Positions 1 through 12,916 are shown, counted from the stretch's first letter. The stretch: 64,000 nt of DNA from Gossypium raimondii (GCF_025698545.1 NC_068567.1:7936001-8000000), one strand, 5' to 3'. Notes: a model not told the origin generated them from the sequence alone. Made by a program: numbers and translations.

Positions 1-406
1 TCGAGATAGCAAGGTACCAATGAGACGATCCAAGCGTTATTTACAACCAACGAAGTATCCAATACGAGAAATTGGTGTGAAGCATTTGGTGGGAATTTGT
101 AAGCGGAAAAGAGCTATTAAAACAAAGCCACATCTAGGTGAGACGATGTTTCTGAATTCGGAATGGATAGTTCGATGGATGCAAGAAACGAGACCAATCT
201 ACGAGGACTATACATGGAAAAGCAAGTTGGGGCTGCCTCAATTCCCAGCAACAAAATATGAAGCAAAGGCGAAATCCAATAAGATAGAGATAGAAGAAGA
301 TCCAGAGGAAGACCCAGAAGAATATCTTGAAGAAATCTGGATTCAGAAGGTGATCCGGACAAAGCTAACGAAGAGTCGGACCATTGATAACCTAGGGTCC
401 CTCTAA
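1..406 (+). CDS. unrecognised basic/acidic ORF, open at the left edge
   Basis: A reading frame runs in from the window edge and stays open to a TAA at about 404-406. The first in-frame ATG is at 20 and would give 128 residues. The N-terminal half is rich in Lys and Arg. The C-terminal third is very acidic, with repeated EEDPEE/EEYLEE patterns at about residues 90-105, followed by a basic tail. I see no catalytic motif, signal peptide or membrane segment. I do not recognise the family. It could be the last exon of a gene upstream of the window or a transposon-derived ORF such as a gag-like tail. No intron boundary or poly(A) signal settles this. Confidence is low that it is an expressed gene. 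Confidence 0.3.
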   Translation, partial: RDSKVPMRRSKRYLQPTKYPIREIGVKHLVGICKRKRAIKTKPHLGETMFLNSEWIVRWMQETRPIYEDYTWKSKLGLPQFPATKYEAKAKSNKIEIEEDPEEDPEEYLEEIWIQKVIRTKLTKSRTIDNLGSL

Positions 407-984
407 TAAAACCTTTGTATAATCTTTTATTGATTGGAATCTTACCATTAAAAAAAATCATTTTCTAAGTTCATTGTTGAATAGGCTACAAAAGCTTTCA
501 TAAAGCTAATATTTTGCTCATTAGAGTATTGTAGTCAATTCTTCTGCCCAATAACTTAAGAATGAAAATTTTGGACATGCTCTACTCAACCAAAAAATGA
601 ACACATTTCGAGAATTTAATTGATTGACTACTATTCACTGCATCTATCACTACATCCTATAAATAAACCAAATATCATCATCATTCATTTCCTTGTTAAC
701 ATTATTGGGACCTTTAAAAAAGTTCAATGGTTTATCCTTGAATGATATTTTTTCACACTCTGAAGACTACATGAATCCTCATTTTCGGGAAGGTTTTTCA
801 CTTATAGACAAACCTTCTCATTGGCCTTACTTATACCCTTTTTCGAGATTGACACCCTCCCTAAGTGCTTTTGCCATTCACCATCTTCTTTTTTTTTTCT
901 CTAATATGAATACTTTAAAGATTCAATTAGGATGTATTGGAGTTTATAATCAATTTAAAATTTGGATGACAATTTGGAATAGAC
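407..984. other. intergenic, no gene seen
   Basis: AT-rich sequence with only short chance ORFs. One of them, about 693-1031, has no recognisable domain and runs into repeat-like sequence. Confidence 0.5.
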
Positions 985-1165
985 ATGTTTCAAGGGTTGG
1001 GCTACTTATTCAAGCCCGAAGGCTTGTTTAATATTTGATAGGGTTTGGACAAAAATATTAGGTTTAAAAAATGAGCTTTAGCAACAAAAAATATTCCATT
1101 TAAAATATGAGTTGGGTTGGGGCTTCAATATTCAAAGCTCGAGTTTAGCTCGATTCAACCCGTTT
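985..1165 (+). repeat. fragment of hAT-like GGGTTGGGC element
   Basis: The stretch resembles the left half of the element at 61902-62602. The shared order is GGGTTGGGC, AAGCCCGAAGG/CTCGAAGG, AGGGTTTGG then AAAAATAT, GAGTTGGGT, and a GCTCG-rich end. Similarity is clear by eye but degenerate, and the right half was not identified with confidence (possibly near 5780-5890). Confidence 0.4.
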
Positions 1166-1373
1166 TTAAGTTTATAATATGTTTTTACTTTTTTATTTTA
1201 TGTATTATGTATTTCATATCATATAAATTTCAATATATTATACTACAATGTAAATATTAAAAAAATGTTAACTTGTTTATATTTAGAGTTTTAGTAAAAT
1301 AAAAATTATATAATAACAGTAAAAGAAATGTCTATATATAGTTAGCTGAATGACAACTACTTTTTATAACAAC

Positions 1374-1493
1374 TAAATTTGTTGTAGAACCTATTTTTAT
1401 GATCTATTTTTACCTTATATAATAACTTTCCACCTAGAATAACAATAATTGTAAATTATGAATTACTTTCTTTACTAAATTGATTTTCTTTAC
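1374..1493 (+). repeat. 120-bp direct repeat, left copy
   Basis: Nearly identical to 5354-5473. Both begin AAATTTGTTGTAGAACC and end TTGATTTTCTTTA. I count about three substitutions between them, for example CCTATTTTT versus CCGGTTTTT and ATTACTTTC versus ATTACATTC. The pair brackets the PIF/Harbinger element and 27 bp to its left. Confidence 0.85.
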
Positions 1494-2513
1494 ACCTCTA
1501 ATCCGTGGCCCCACTGATTACCCTGTTTGGTTAGCTGTATTGCCCTAATACGGGCCTATTACCCAGCGCACCGATTCTCCATCTTCCCTTATGCAGCGCC
1601 GATTTGTAATCCCTTCCAAAGAAAGGATTACCTAATCGGTCCTCTTTTACCCTCCAAGCCGTTGCAGCATCTTCTTCTTTTTTTCATTTTTCTTCCCATT
1701 TCCTTCCAACCTTCTCCCTCCTTTCATGCTTCTATCCTGACCAACCCTTTAACAAACCCTAACAACCCTCAACAAGGCCTTCAATTACGAATCGTATGAG
1801 GTAACAGAGTAATGTATAGTAGCGAAATGGTTCCCAAGCACGCTTTTCCTTCTTCTATTCCTTTGATTTCAATTAAATTTCTTTATATATACCATGAATT
1901 TAATGATCTGTTCTTGAAATATTGTTTCTTTATTTTTGTTTTTTTGGGGAAAAAATGGATTTGCCTTTCATTTCATTCCATTTCTACCGAAATCGAAAAT
2001 ATGATTAATTTTTTGGTTTTTTAGGTTATATTTACATGTAATTTCAATGTTAACCAGTTTTGTGTTTAAATTTCGTCTTTGTAATGTTACACTTTCAATC
2101 GATCAACTGTACATAGGATTTGATTAATGAAGCTAATAGTTGTGAATTAACGAAAGGGAAAGGTTTTAATGCCAGATTTCCATCATGGATCTTTTTAAAC
2201 AATTCGGGAGAATATAGCTATGATGTTGCGGTGATTTACGTATTGCTGGCTCATTATGAATTCTTTGTTTTTTTTTTCTGAAGAAAAGCTCGTTATGAAT
2301 TCTAAAAGATGAAAAAGAAAATAGAGTTAGAGATGTGAGTATACTGTGTAGGTAACCATGATCAGCATTCTAATGGTTTTGTTATTTAATTGGTAATTTG
2401 GTTTTGTTGTTTTGATTACACTCTAACTTCCAATGTGGTTTAACGGGCATTATTGAATGATGACCATTAGGTCTACTGCAGTAATATCTTCTATAATATG
2501 GTAATAATTGCAG

Positions 2514-4253
2514 GTTCGTGCTACTCCTGGTCATACAATGGGTTGTGTTACCTATGTCACGGAGATGGACTGATCAACCTCGACCAAGGATGGCTTTCAC
2601 GGAGATGCTCTATTGATAAGGGGATGTGGGAGGATGATTTTCGTATAATTTCTTGAAAATGTTATTGCAACTAATCGCAAAAAATGGAACAATTAATATT
2701 AATGTCATTAATACAAAAGAAGCGATCTAAATTAAAATGTTAAGCATGTAAACCAATCTTGGCTTTTCTTATGCATTTTAAAATTTTTGTATGTCTCCAT
2801 GTGATGTTTGGATTAGGAATATATATTTATCCACTGATATTTGTCCCAGGAAGGGATTCTTGAACCAATAATTGATTGTTTTTGCATTTAATTTGCATGC
2901 CCTATTTGTATTTCAAACAATAGGACCGATGCGTAGATATCTAACTCTTGGTTACCTATTTGTCTAGTATTCTACTTATTGGTGCTTACCTTGTTAATGT
3001 GGTTGCACATAAAGTGTTTGTCATCCACAAGCCTCATGGTAAACTAATCAGTAATTAAATCATCCTTGAAGTAAAAGTTTGAACTATCAGGGCTATACTT
3101 TTTGCAAAGGATTTTCGATCGTGAGTACATAAATCTTTGGTCTTATATCTTGGCAATTTCTTTCCATCTGGATGTCATTGTCTAATTTTGTTATACTTAA
3201 GTTTTAAGATAATTTTCGTAATGCTCCCACATTCAAGGTAGCCATTGACTAGCACCGATTAATGCATTTTGCGGGGTGGAAGTTCACAAAGAACTCTACA
3301 AGTCGGTGCATTCACAGGTAAGGACGGGGACTTTTATGGTCCCATTCTTTGAGTTCTCAAAATTTTATTGTAATTGTCAAAATTGAATAAAATTATGGAC
3401 TTATTTGTTTCATGGATCCGATTTTTACATTACCGAAAGAGACATTTCTATATCCAACTCATGACTACAAAGGATTCTCAAGAAGATATAAAACTTTATT
3501 CCTATCATTTCTTACATATATAAATGATTGCTTGATTTTATAAACCTCATTGATTATAGGTAACCACTGTGGGAGAGGAGATGCTATATAATCCATGCTT
3601 GACAAAGGATGAGGTATTCTTTCTGGAACCATCCATCTTCCCTTTTCTTTGGAAAATGGCTTGGTACTTTTGACAATAGAAAATTAAGAGTGCCTATTTT
3701 CATTTCAGTGATAAGAAAGGGTTTCCTTTTGTCCATGAAGTCTTTTATGATCTTGAACTCATATAAGCTGCATATAACTTCTATAATTAAAATTACATAT
3801 GCATTGAACATTTCTTGCTGAGCATTGGTTTGATTCTCTTGGATGGGACTATTCCAATGAACATCGCCATGGTAAAACAGGAAATCATGAAAAAGCATGA
3901 CATCTCAATACCTTCACGCATTTGATTGAAGATTACTCTTTATTATGATCATAGAATACTAGTTTCAATTTGTCCTATCAATATGTCCGATTATATTATT
4001 TGTTGAATACCCTTTTGCGGAGACTTTCAAAACATCATGGAAAGTAAGTTGATGCTCAATATATCCATCTATAAAGATTATAAAAAGAAAAAGAAAAAGC
4101 ATCCTTGGGTTTTTTCGGATCGCCTGTTCTAATTTCTCCTCTGTTTTTGTTGGTGCAACAGATCTTAACTTGGCATATCCTAAGATGATTGATGTTGCAA
4201 GTGCCGACAAATATGGTTTGTGGGTTGCAAGATTTGGAACCTAAAGCCAACTG
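2514..4253 (+). pseudogene. ETHE1: ETHE1 (persulfide dioxygenase / glyoxalase II-like) fragment inside the transposon
   Basis: Several exon remnants line up in order with the 3' two-thirds of plant ETHE1, a mitochondrial sulfur dioxygenase of the metallo-beta-lactamase fold. At 2514 an AG acceptor is followed by VRATPGHTMGCVTYVT. About 3270-3317 reads as a KELYKSVHSQ-like block. About 3420-3480 encodes IFTLPKETFLYPTHDYKGFS. About 3560-3613 encodes VTTVGEEMLYNPCLTKDE between splice-like sites. About 4161-4253 encodes DLNLAYPKMIDVA then VPTNMVCGLQDLEPKAN and a stop. One-base indels break the frame in the first and last blocks. The N-terminal exons with the HxHxDH metal site are absent. Introns are retained, so this is a genomic capture and not a retrocopy. 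It cannot make an active enzyme. Confidence 0.8.
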
Positions 4254-4792
4254 AGGCTTTTTGGATCATCCATAAGTGTGCACTGATTTTAGTTGTATTA
4301 TAATTACGGATCTTAATATCATTGGATATGCTAAATAAAATGGCTAGAGAAGCCACGTGATTGCAAGGAATCCATAAATTATATATATTATATCATATTG
4401 TAATCATGTAATATTGTCGTCTTTCTATCTGCATCAACTTGTGTTCTTCATACATACCCTCCTAAGTTACCGGACTATCTAAACAAAACAACACCATGAT
4501 ATATTATATATCCTTTATTATTGGAGCAACCATATTCAGCCATATCATTTACATATCTGAATTATTTATATGTTAATTTATCTTATATATCATTTAGTAT
4601 TATTTTATTTATAATATTTTAATTGTATACTATAAATTATTAGCATTTTAATCGTATACTATAAATTCGTCATTACTATATTTATCTCTATGCTATTAAT
4701 TAGTCACGAAATATTAATTATACATCATATATTATTAAGGTTATAGTTACGAGAGTTCATTGATTTTTCTAGGTAAATGCACATTCAAACTT

Positions 4793-5090
4793 TAGATTAA
4801 ATTATATATTTTTATTAAATTATATTTAATAATAATTATTTTAAATTATATTTTATAGTATTATATATTATGATTTTAGTAAATTCATATAAGAATATAT
4901 TTAATATTAAGAATTTTATTAAATTATATATTTTATTAAATTATATTTAATAATAATTATGTTAAATTATATTTTATAGTATTATATATTATGATTTTAG
5001 TAATTTAATATTAAGAATATTTAATATTAAGAATTTTATTAAATTATATATTTTATTAAATTATATTTAATAATAATTATGTTAAAATAT
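4793..5090 (+). repeat. AT-rich tandem repeat, about 120-bp unit
   Basis: Three copies (the last partial) of a unit containing ATTAAATTATATTTAATAAT and TATAGTATTATATATTATGA start near 4803, 4922 and 5041. They lie in the 3' part of the PIF/Harbinger-like element. Confidence 0.75.
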
Positions 5091-5353
5091 GATTAAATTA
5101 TTTATTACTGATATTAATAATCTTATTAAAATTTAATAACAATAACAATAATCATTTATCTAAACAAATTTCTGCTAAGGGTATTCTAGTCATTTTAACT
5201 TTTTTCCTTATGCTATTACACTTCTATTCCATTCAACCAAACATAAGAATACTATTACGCCTCTATTCCATTACATTCAACCAAACAATTGATTTGCTAT
5301 TACGCCTCTATTCCATTACGTCTCTATTCCAATACAGCGAACCAAACGTGCCT

Positions 5354-5473
5354 TAAATTTGTTGTAGAACCGGTTTTTATGATCTATTTTTACCTTATAT
5401 AATAACTTTCCACCTAGAATAACAATAATTGTAAATTATGAATTACATTCTTTACTAAATTGATTTTCTTTAA
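5354..5473 (+). repeat. 120-bp direct repeat, right copy
   Basis: Partner of 1374-1493. It starts within the TTA at the right end of the PIF/Harbinger element and ends at the same TTTTCTTTA point as the left copy. Confidence 0.85.
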
Positions 5474-6870
5474 AAACCTTTTATCTCAAATTTTGGTGAA
5501 ATTAATTATATTTCTAAGTGAAATAAAAGTAATAAATTGTAGTTGACAATTGAGTCTTAGCGTTAGTATCGACATTATTGTCAGCATAAGAGGATGTGGG
5601 TTCGAGAACACTGAAGTGCATTTAAAAAATCTCAAATGTAGTTATAGTTGTATAACAACCACATCTTTGTATAAAAATAAAAATTGCAGCAAACAAATAA
5701 GGTTATTATAAAGAGGGTTGATTGTATAAAATTACTAAATATTAAATAAAAATATTTTTAAAAATAAAAAAAGATATAAGCAGACTCAAACAAACTTCAA
5801 TTAGTCATTTACAAAAATGAGCGGGATTGAGAAAAATTGAGGTCCATATCTTGAGTTGAACTAGACTTGAGCAAATATTATAGATAAACCAGAGCGAAAT
5901 CATATAATTTAGTTTAGAGATGTTAGGTTGAGTTAACCCTTTCATTTTTATCTTATTAATTTTTTTGCAAGATGGATACTTATCATTAATAGGAATCATA
6001 ATGAATGAACATATAGGTATAACACATAGTACAAACGATAAATAGAACACTATAAATTGTTGCACAAATGTCTCTATATTCAAAAATTTCTATATAAAGG
6101 AGAAAGACAAACTGATAGTAATCTCAACATTCGAAGAATTCAGAACCAACCAGAGATGTATCATATTGATGACAAACACCGGTCAACCAAGAAACCATTG
6201 CCATAAGCCTAAAAGACCCACCACATTAATGATGAATGAAAAGCTAAATCTCAAATGGCCTATGCTCTTCCTTGGCATGTTGGAATTCAATTTTATGAAC
6301 ACTATCACAATATTTTATCTCGACGAAGATCTCCAGGAACGATACCGAATAAATTTGAAACAAAACTAAAACAAAAACTATCACTAATGCTTTTAAAGAA
6401 AATAAAGTGGATAAAAAACACTACAAAATTTAAAATTAAAACTGCTACTGCCTTAAAAAAAATAAAATGGACTAATATTTATGTACAAAATTTCATACGA
6501 TGATATTCTATGAAACTAAGTTACCATAAAAACTATCACTAAAGTGTTGGAAACAAAATTGGAAAGAAAAGCCAAAAGAAAGAGGTGAGACAAAATATTT
6601 TTTATGTTAAGAAAACCTTTTTATTTCACATTTTCCTTTTCTATATATATTTCCTTTTAATAAGGGATTTGAATTTTTTATTTAAATTAATTTCTTAATT
6701 TAACAATTATTTCTAAATTCAGTCTAAATTTTCTTTTTTAACAAATTAGTTAGATATTTCCTTAAAAAAAGTTAAGACAGAAAATTTAAGGCTGAGAATA
6801 ATTCAAAAAGTCCATTCCTTTCAATTATCAAACGTTAAAAGAGTGCAAGTAAAATTATTCGATAGAAGGA
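5474..6870. other. intergenic, AT-rich, no gene seen
   Basis: Short ORFs at 5805-6083 (-) and 6166-6503 (+) have low-complexity Asn/Lys/Ile composition and no recognisable domain. The 3' part is the distal promoter of the HAD gene. Confidence 0.5.
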
Positions 6871-6875
6871 AAGGA

Positions 6876-6884
6876 AAACCCTAA
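6876..6884 (+). promoter_or_regulatory. telo-box (AAACCCTAA) in the promoter of the HAD gene
   Basis: The exact string AAACCCTAA lies about 250 bp upstream of the ATG at 7131. Telo-boxes are common just upstream of plant housekeeping genes, including translation and nucleotide-metabolism genes. Single short matches also occur by chance, so the function is inferred. Confidence 0.4.
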
Positions 6885-7130
6885 ACGCTCCTGTTGTTGT
6901 TGACTTGACCCTAATTAATTTATAGAGCGAACAGAAAAGGATGGCTTGAGCTTTGACCACAGATTATCCACCTTGTCTGTCTGGAGCAGGAGGAGAATAG
7001 CTAACCGAGAAAAAAAAATTTAATCGTTAATTATACACTGTAAGAAGTGGGTCTTTTTGGCTCTCAGTTTTTAGTCTGAGCGATACCTAATTTAACCATT
7101 TTATTTTGGCCAAATTTGCAGTCACTAGCA

Positions 7131-10100
7131 ATGGCTACTGCCAATCTTCAGTTTCTCCAAAATCCATTCCCAAGACCCACTTTTTCTTCTAAATATTTAG
7201 TGATGAGAGCTCCGAAAATGGTGTTCAAGTGTGGTTGTAGCAGTAGCAGCAGTGTTGGGGGGGATGCTTTCTCCCTCACTTCTTCCAGCAAGTGTGATGT
7301 TGATTATTTGGGTGAAAGCACCAAAGGCGATTTAAACATCAATCTGAAACATCTTGAGAATTTCGGTATTCTTTTTTGCGTATTTACCTCACATTTGATT
7401 GCTCTATTCTCTTTCGTCTCTTAACTTTGAATGTATGTATACCGTTGTACCACTCAGCATGAATATTGGATGGTCTCTTTCAAAATCTTTTATTTCTCTA
7501 CTTTAAACAGTGTTGATAATTATAATTTATACTGTATCTTGCTGGGTTTGCCTTTTTTATTAACTTTTTTATGTTCATGACATTCCCTTGTAGGGCTTGA
7601 TGGCCAGGCCACTTTAGAAGGTCCAATTGAACAGGTAGCTAGGTTGGAGGCTGAGGAAGCTGGGAGTTTACTCAGAGACTTGGGTATCCCGGTGCTGCAA
7701 ATCCATCCTTTTCTTTTAATTTCATACCTTTACATAGAGTTTCTAATATTCTTACTTAAGCTAACTGCATGTGACACTTTATGGTAATTAATTTATTTTC
7801 TAAGGTGGCTGCATTTCTTATTTAGCTGCTAGAAATCAGTTTAGTTTACTGCATAAGTCAGTAATGCTGTTTTTTGTTTTCTGTCAATCTCACCTGTGTC
7901 AATTTTTTTATCTGTAGAGTCCTTCAGCAGCAAGGCTCTCTCCTCGTGGTATGTTTTGCACCCGGACGCTGAATCTTAGGTCAATAAGTGCAATAGGATA
8001 TGACATGGACTACACTTTGATACATTATAATGTGATGGTGAATATCAGTTGAAATTCTTTATTAATGGAAATACTCTATTTTTTTATATTGCTTATAGCA
8101 ACCTAAATTGATTCATCTCTCTTTGTGGTTACTTTAGATTGTATGATGTGGATTAATTCCTTTGCAGGCTTGGGAAGGGCGGGCTTATGATTACTGCATG
8201 GAGAATTTAAAGAGTATGGGTTTTCCTGTTGAGGGACTTGCCTTTGACCCTGATTTGGTAATGTCTTCATTTCCGAGTATACTCATGACTTCTTTTTGAA
8301 TTGCTTTCTCATAATTTCATGGCCCTAAACATGCTTTTCTTCTTTTGGTTTTCTGCAGGTAATTAGGGGTCTTGTTATTGACAAAGAGAAAGGTAATTTG
8401 GTTAAGGCTGACCGGTTTGGCTATGTTAAAAGGGCCATGCATGGCACTAAAATGCTATCTACTCGAGCTGTTAGGTATGTATTGAGCTGTGTAACTTTAG
8501 TTATTAGTAACAATTATGTTGGATGTGTGTGTGATGTCTGGCTACAATCTCAATTGGACAAACCATCTTGTAGTGAAATATGATTTAGATCGATAGTTCT
8601 AGATCAATGATATCATTGCCATTTTTTCATATAGTAGCCTGTATGTGCATTACATTTTCTATTCTGATAGTTGACTCCCTTGTCAATCTATTTGATTTCT
8701 TACTTGTCTCTGCTTGGTATTTCATATTCTGTTACATTATTTGCGGCATATTTTCTATAGTGGCGCTTAACTTTCTATGCATGGAAGCGAGATGTATGGG
8801 AGAGAACTGGTGGATCTGCGGAAGGAGAGTCAATGGGAGTTCCTTAATACACTATTTTCTGTTTCAGAAGCTGTTGCATACATGCAGGTAGTTTCTTCCC
8901 GTTTAAACTACAAAACAAACAATTATCTAGTTTTCCTTAGAAACTGGTTTTAGGGCACTTGCACTTTGTAGTGAAATTTAATGACCAAGTTCCTTTCCTT
9001 TCTTCTTGATGTAATTAACAATAATGACATACCTCTGCAATTTTATGACCTTCTTCACGTTCACTTAATAAATTTCTATCCTATGTGTCTTTATTGCCAC
9101 TTGCATGGTGCTTGTAAGATCTCATAATCTCCAGATTCAAAAATCTTTAATTTCCACATTACTTTGCCTTTGTTCTGACTTCCATTATTGCTAATAATTT
9201 GCTCAACTAGGCAGGAATGGTGTAAATATTTTGAGCGTTATTATTCTTATATAAAATCGTAGTCTTCTAATTCTTTGTTGAGATAATTTTGTTATTAATA
9301 CCATATGGTTTTACTTCCAGATGGTGGACAGATTGGATGATGGAGTCATTCCAGCAGATCTTGGTCCACTGGACTATAAAGGACTTTACAAGGTAAATTA
9401 TTACTGCAAATGTAGTATTTAATCAACCTCTCAGATGAATATGTGCTTATATTGCAACTCTTTGCTTGGTTTTAAGGCTGTTGGAAAGGCTTTATTCAGG
9501 GCACATGTAGAAGGTCAACTTAAGGTAAACATAAACAGTAAATTTTGACAATTAAGGGTTGTAATCCATGAGTTCATACTGACGGGTCACAGTATGCAGA
9601 GTGAGATAATGTCCAAACCTGAATTATTTGTGGAGCCTGATCCAGAGCTACCTTTAGCACTTTTGGATCAAAAGGAGGTATTCTTTTGCAGTTTTACCTT
9701 CTCATCTAGTTTAACATGTTAGTTTATTATATTCTTTCTATTTATGTGTACATTTCATGCATCAGGCAGGTAAAAAGTTGCTGCTTATTACAAACTCAGA
9801 TTACCATTACACAGACAAAATGATGCAGCATTCTTTTAACAGATTCTTGCCCAATGACATGGGTTGGCGAGATCTTTTTGACATGGTAAGTATCAGTACA
9901 TGCTGAGCGATCTATCCCTTCTGCTAATGAGCACAACTTTTAGCGGATATTCTTTCTTTTTATTAGACCGTCTTTAAAAATAGACATTGATAATGTCAGC
10001 AAACAAGTTCTTGGTGAGGAGAAAACCAACTAACCAATCAATGAAACAAATTGACATATAGCTAGAGAAATCCAAAACAAGATTTCGGCAAATGCATTCT

Positions 10101-12841
10101 GGGATGACTTTTACTTGGACCTAACGGTTGGGCCTGTCTTACCATTGAGTATGGTCCAGTTGGCTTCCTTTTGGTCTCTGTTTTTAGTAGAATACTGACT
10201 TTAAATTTGTTTCTTCAAATCAAATTAAGAAAACTGATAATTTGTGATCTCACAACCTGGAAATTATCAAATGATACTCTGTGATATTAGAAAACACTAG
10301 CTTCGGTACAGTCTTCTCCTTGCACAACTTTTTGCAATTGGTTTTCCCATGAGTATTAAATTGCTCTAACAGAAGGAAATGTGAATGTTTGATTTAATGG
10401 CATTCAAACATGTTGACGCATTTGTGTTTTCCTGCTGTTCTGTATGTCTGTAGGTGATAGTCTCAGCAAGGAAGCCAGAGTTCTTCCAAATGTCACACCC
10501 ATTATATGAGGTTGTGACTGGTGAGGGCTTAATGCGTCCATGCTTCAAGACTCGTACAGGTGATCTATGTTTGTACCTTACGTTTTGATCTTATTTCTTC
10601 TTTATAATATAACATTTTATGTGGACGAAACCATGAGAGTGAAAGAGAAACCATTTACTTATCTGTTTTGATCCAGTTTCTTGGTTGTCATTGATGCCAG
10701 CATATGGGCCAAATTTTGGGGTTGAGAGAGATAATACCATTGAGTGGGTATATTATTGGGTATTTGAAAGCTATGTAATGGCTGCAGCATTTTCCATAGC
10801 TAAAACTTCAGCCAAATAATTCTTCATGTTGTTCTAAATATCTTCTCAACCAAAAGTTGAGGATACTGAGAAATTACTCCCTGTTGACATATGAACTTTT
10901 TAGCTTTTGATGACAGTGCACTTTTGGCACTCTGAGCCAATGATTTAATTGTTGAATATATTTGTCTTGTCTTGCAGTGTGTGCCAAAAAGAAGAAATCA
11001 TAGTTTGCTCATGATTTGCAGTTCTTACTTATTCATCTTTTGTTTCATCTGCAGGAGGTTTGTACTCGGGGGGAAGTGCTCAGATGGTTGAGAATTCCCT
11101 AAATATCCATGGAGATGAGATTCTTTATGTTGGCGACCATATTTACACTGATGTAAGTCAATCCAAAGTCCATTTACGATGGCGAACGGCATTGATTTGT
11201 CGAGAATTGGAGGAAGAGGTATGAATATGTTCTTTTATTATGTTTACTATTTCTGGATGGAAGCTGAATTTTGTGTTTCAAAAGTTCAGTTCTATTTTGT
11301 GCCAATATTTTGTTGTAATGACTTTCTCACTCTCTAGTCTATTGAGGATGAATTTAATCAGAACTATAAAGTGAAGTAAAAGGGACACCATTTAACTTGC
11401 AGTATTAATTACTGGACTTGTGAACTGTTAACGAAAATAAGGTTCATTTGAGATCGCTGAATTTCGACTATGGACAAAATTAAGTGGCAATGCATTCTTC
11501 TAAATCCTGACTGCTGAGTGCTGAAAATGGTCTTTATTTTGTGAAACAACAGTATAAGGCTTTAATACATAGTCGTGGTCCTCGTGCAACTGTGGTAGAG
11601 CTTATAAACCAAAAGGAGGTTGTAGGGGATCTCTTTAACCAACTACGGTTGGCTCTGCAACGCCGAACCAAAGGACGCCCAGCTCAGGTGACTTGATCCT
11701 ATTAAATGATGCCCCTTGTAATCCCTTGGATTTTAGATCCCTGCTTAATGCTACAGTGCGATTTCTGTTTTGTATAATTTACTGCTGTCTCATCCCTGTA
11801 AAAGGATGTTCTAAAATTTTGTAAATCATGCAAATTTATACCTGTTATCTTATTATCATTGATCTTCTGAAACGGCAAGCAGCATTCACACTCTCTCAGG
11901 CTTCTTGCAGTATAATTTCTTTTCTTTTTTTCTGAAATCATGCTCATATTTATTCTCAAAATTTGCAACTAAATGGTTGGATCATAAAAAGCACATATTC
12001 ATGGAAAAGGTGTTTATTGCAATGGTGAAATAACAAAATTCTTGAATCCTTCTCCATGGTTTTAGACACTTGCTGCAACTAACATGGATGACCGAGAACT
12101 GACAGAAAGCATGCAGAAGCTGCTTATTGTTATGCAAAGGCTTGATGAGAAGATTGCTCCATTGCTAGAAGCAGATGGAGAGCTGTTTAATAAAAGGTAA
12201 AAACGAGGACAGAGAACTTCATCTTTTTAGATTATTAGATTCAGATTATTTCAATATATCAAAATGAGGTAATGTTGAATATATGAATGCTCATATCCGG
12301 GGAGTCAACTGGTTAAAAGATTGTGATTAGTTGATCATACATGTTTCATTGTTTTGGGGATGCATACAATATTTGTATATATTGGACACCATAGAAACAG
12401 GTAATTGAGATAGGACAAAATGTTTGGTTTAGGTGGGGCTTTCTTTCACGTGCGGGTCTGTGGGACAAAAGCCACTTGATGCGTCAAATAGAGAAGTAAG
12501 TAGTCATGGCTGCCTGTCCTAATATACATTTTTCCGAAATAGAAAGTTGAAAAGTGATTGATTCGACAGAGTTATATATTAACGTATCTATAATTTGCAG
12601 GTATGCTGATATATATACATCTAGAGTGTCGAATTTTCTGAATTATACTCCTTTCATGTATTTCCGATCACAAGAGCAGGTAAGTGTTGGATGAAGTGGT
12701 AAATATATAATATAGATGTGGAGGATGGAATTCGTGGAACTGACATTGAAATGGTGGTGTTTCTGTTTGTGTTTGCAGACACTTGCTCACGATACATATT
12801 CACATTACTGTTCAGAACATAATGGGAGTTCGACAAACTAG
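7131..12841 (+). CDS. HAD-superfamily 5'-nucleotidase-like protein, 17 exons
   Basis: Exons: 7131-7365, 7594-7691, 7918-8037, 8168-8257, 8359-8474, 8788-8887, 9321-9392, 9477-9524, 9600-9677, 9766-9885, 10454-10559, 11055-11218, 11553-11687, 12066-12196, 12433-12495, 12601-12679, 12779-12841. They total 1818 nt (605 residues plus TAG). Every junction is GT-AG and in phase. The HAD motifs are visible: nucleophile DMDYT at 140-144, motif II LLLITNS at 324-330, and the acidic GDHIYTD motif at 421-427. The family is the cytosolic IMP/GMP 5'-nucleotidase-like HAD group (plant At2g23890 type), which dephosphorylates purine nucleotides; the substrate here is inferred. The first 45 residues are rich in Ser, Phe and Pro and poor in acid, which suggests a plastid or mitochondrial transit peptide. 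The start AGCAATGG has a good plant context. No lesions were seen. Confidence 0.93.
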
Positions 12842-12910
12842 TGAAGTTCGGAGTCATCTTGATGGTGATGATGATGAAGCTTTAGAAGATAATTTGTGTA
12901 TTTTTATATA

Positions 12911-12916
12911 AATAAA
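12911..12916 (+). terminator. AATAAA polyadenylation signal of the HAD gene
   Basis: AATAAA lies 70 bp after the stop codon in an AT-rich 3' UTR (TATATAAATAAATG). It is a plausible near-upstream element for cleavage. Confidence 0.5.

Larger units (their letters stand above)
1521..5352. mobile_element. PIF/Harbinger-like DNA transposon carrying a gene fragment
   Basis: The left end reads CCCTGTTTGGTTAGCTGTAT. The right end, reverse-complemented, reads GGCACGTTTGGTTCGCTGTA; about 20 of the first 23 bases agree. Both ends abut TTA (1518-1520 and 5353-5355), the TWA target duplication typical of PIF/Harbinger and Tourist elements. The interior (3.8 kb) shows no transposase. It holds a broken ETHE1 gene fragment (2514-4253) and an AT-rich tandem repeat (4793-5090). 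Near the right end, CTATTCCATTACG-type motifs repeat. I infer a non-autonomous, gene-fragment-carrying element mobilised in trans. An alternative is a MITE that inserted beside an already present pseudogene, but both ends match and enclose the fragment. Confidence 0.7.

Noticed and set aside
693-1031. 112-residue plus ORF as a gene
   Set aside because: No conserved motif, an unlikely composition, and its end overlaps the hAT-like repeat fragment.
9963-10440. Possible inserted element in intron 10 of the HAD gene
   Set aside because: The intron is longer than most here, but I found no terminal repeats, target duplication or ORF.
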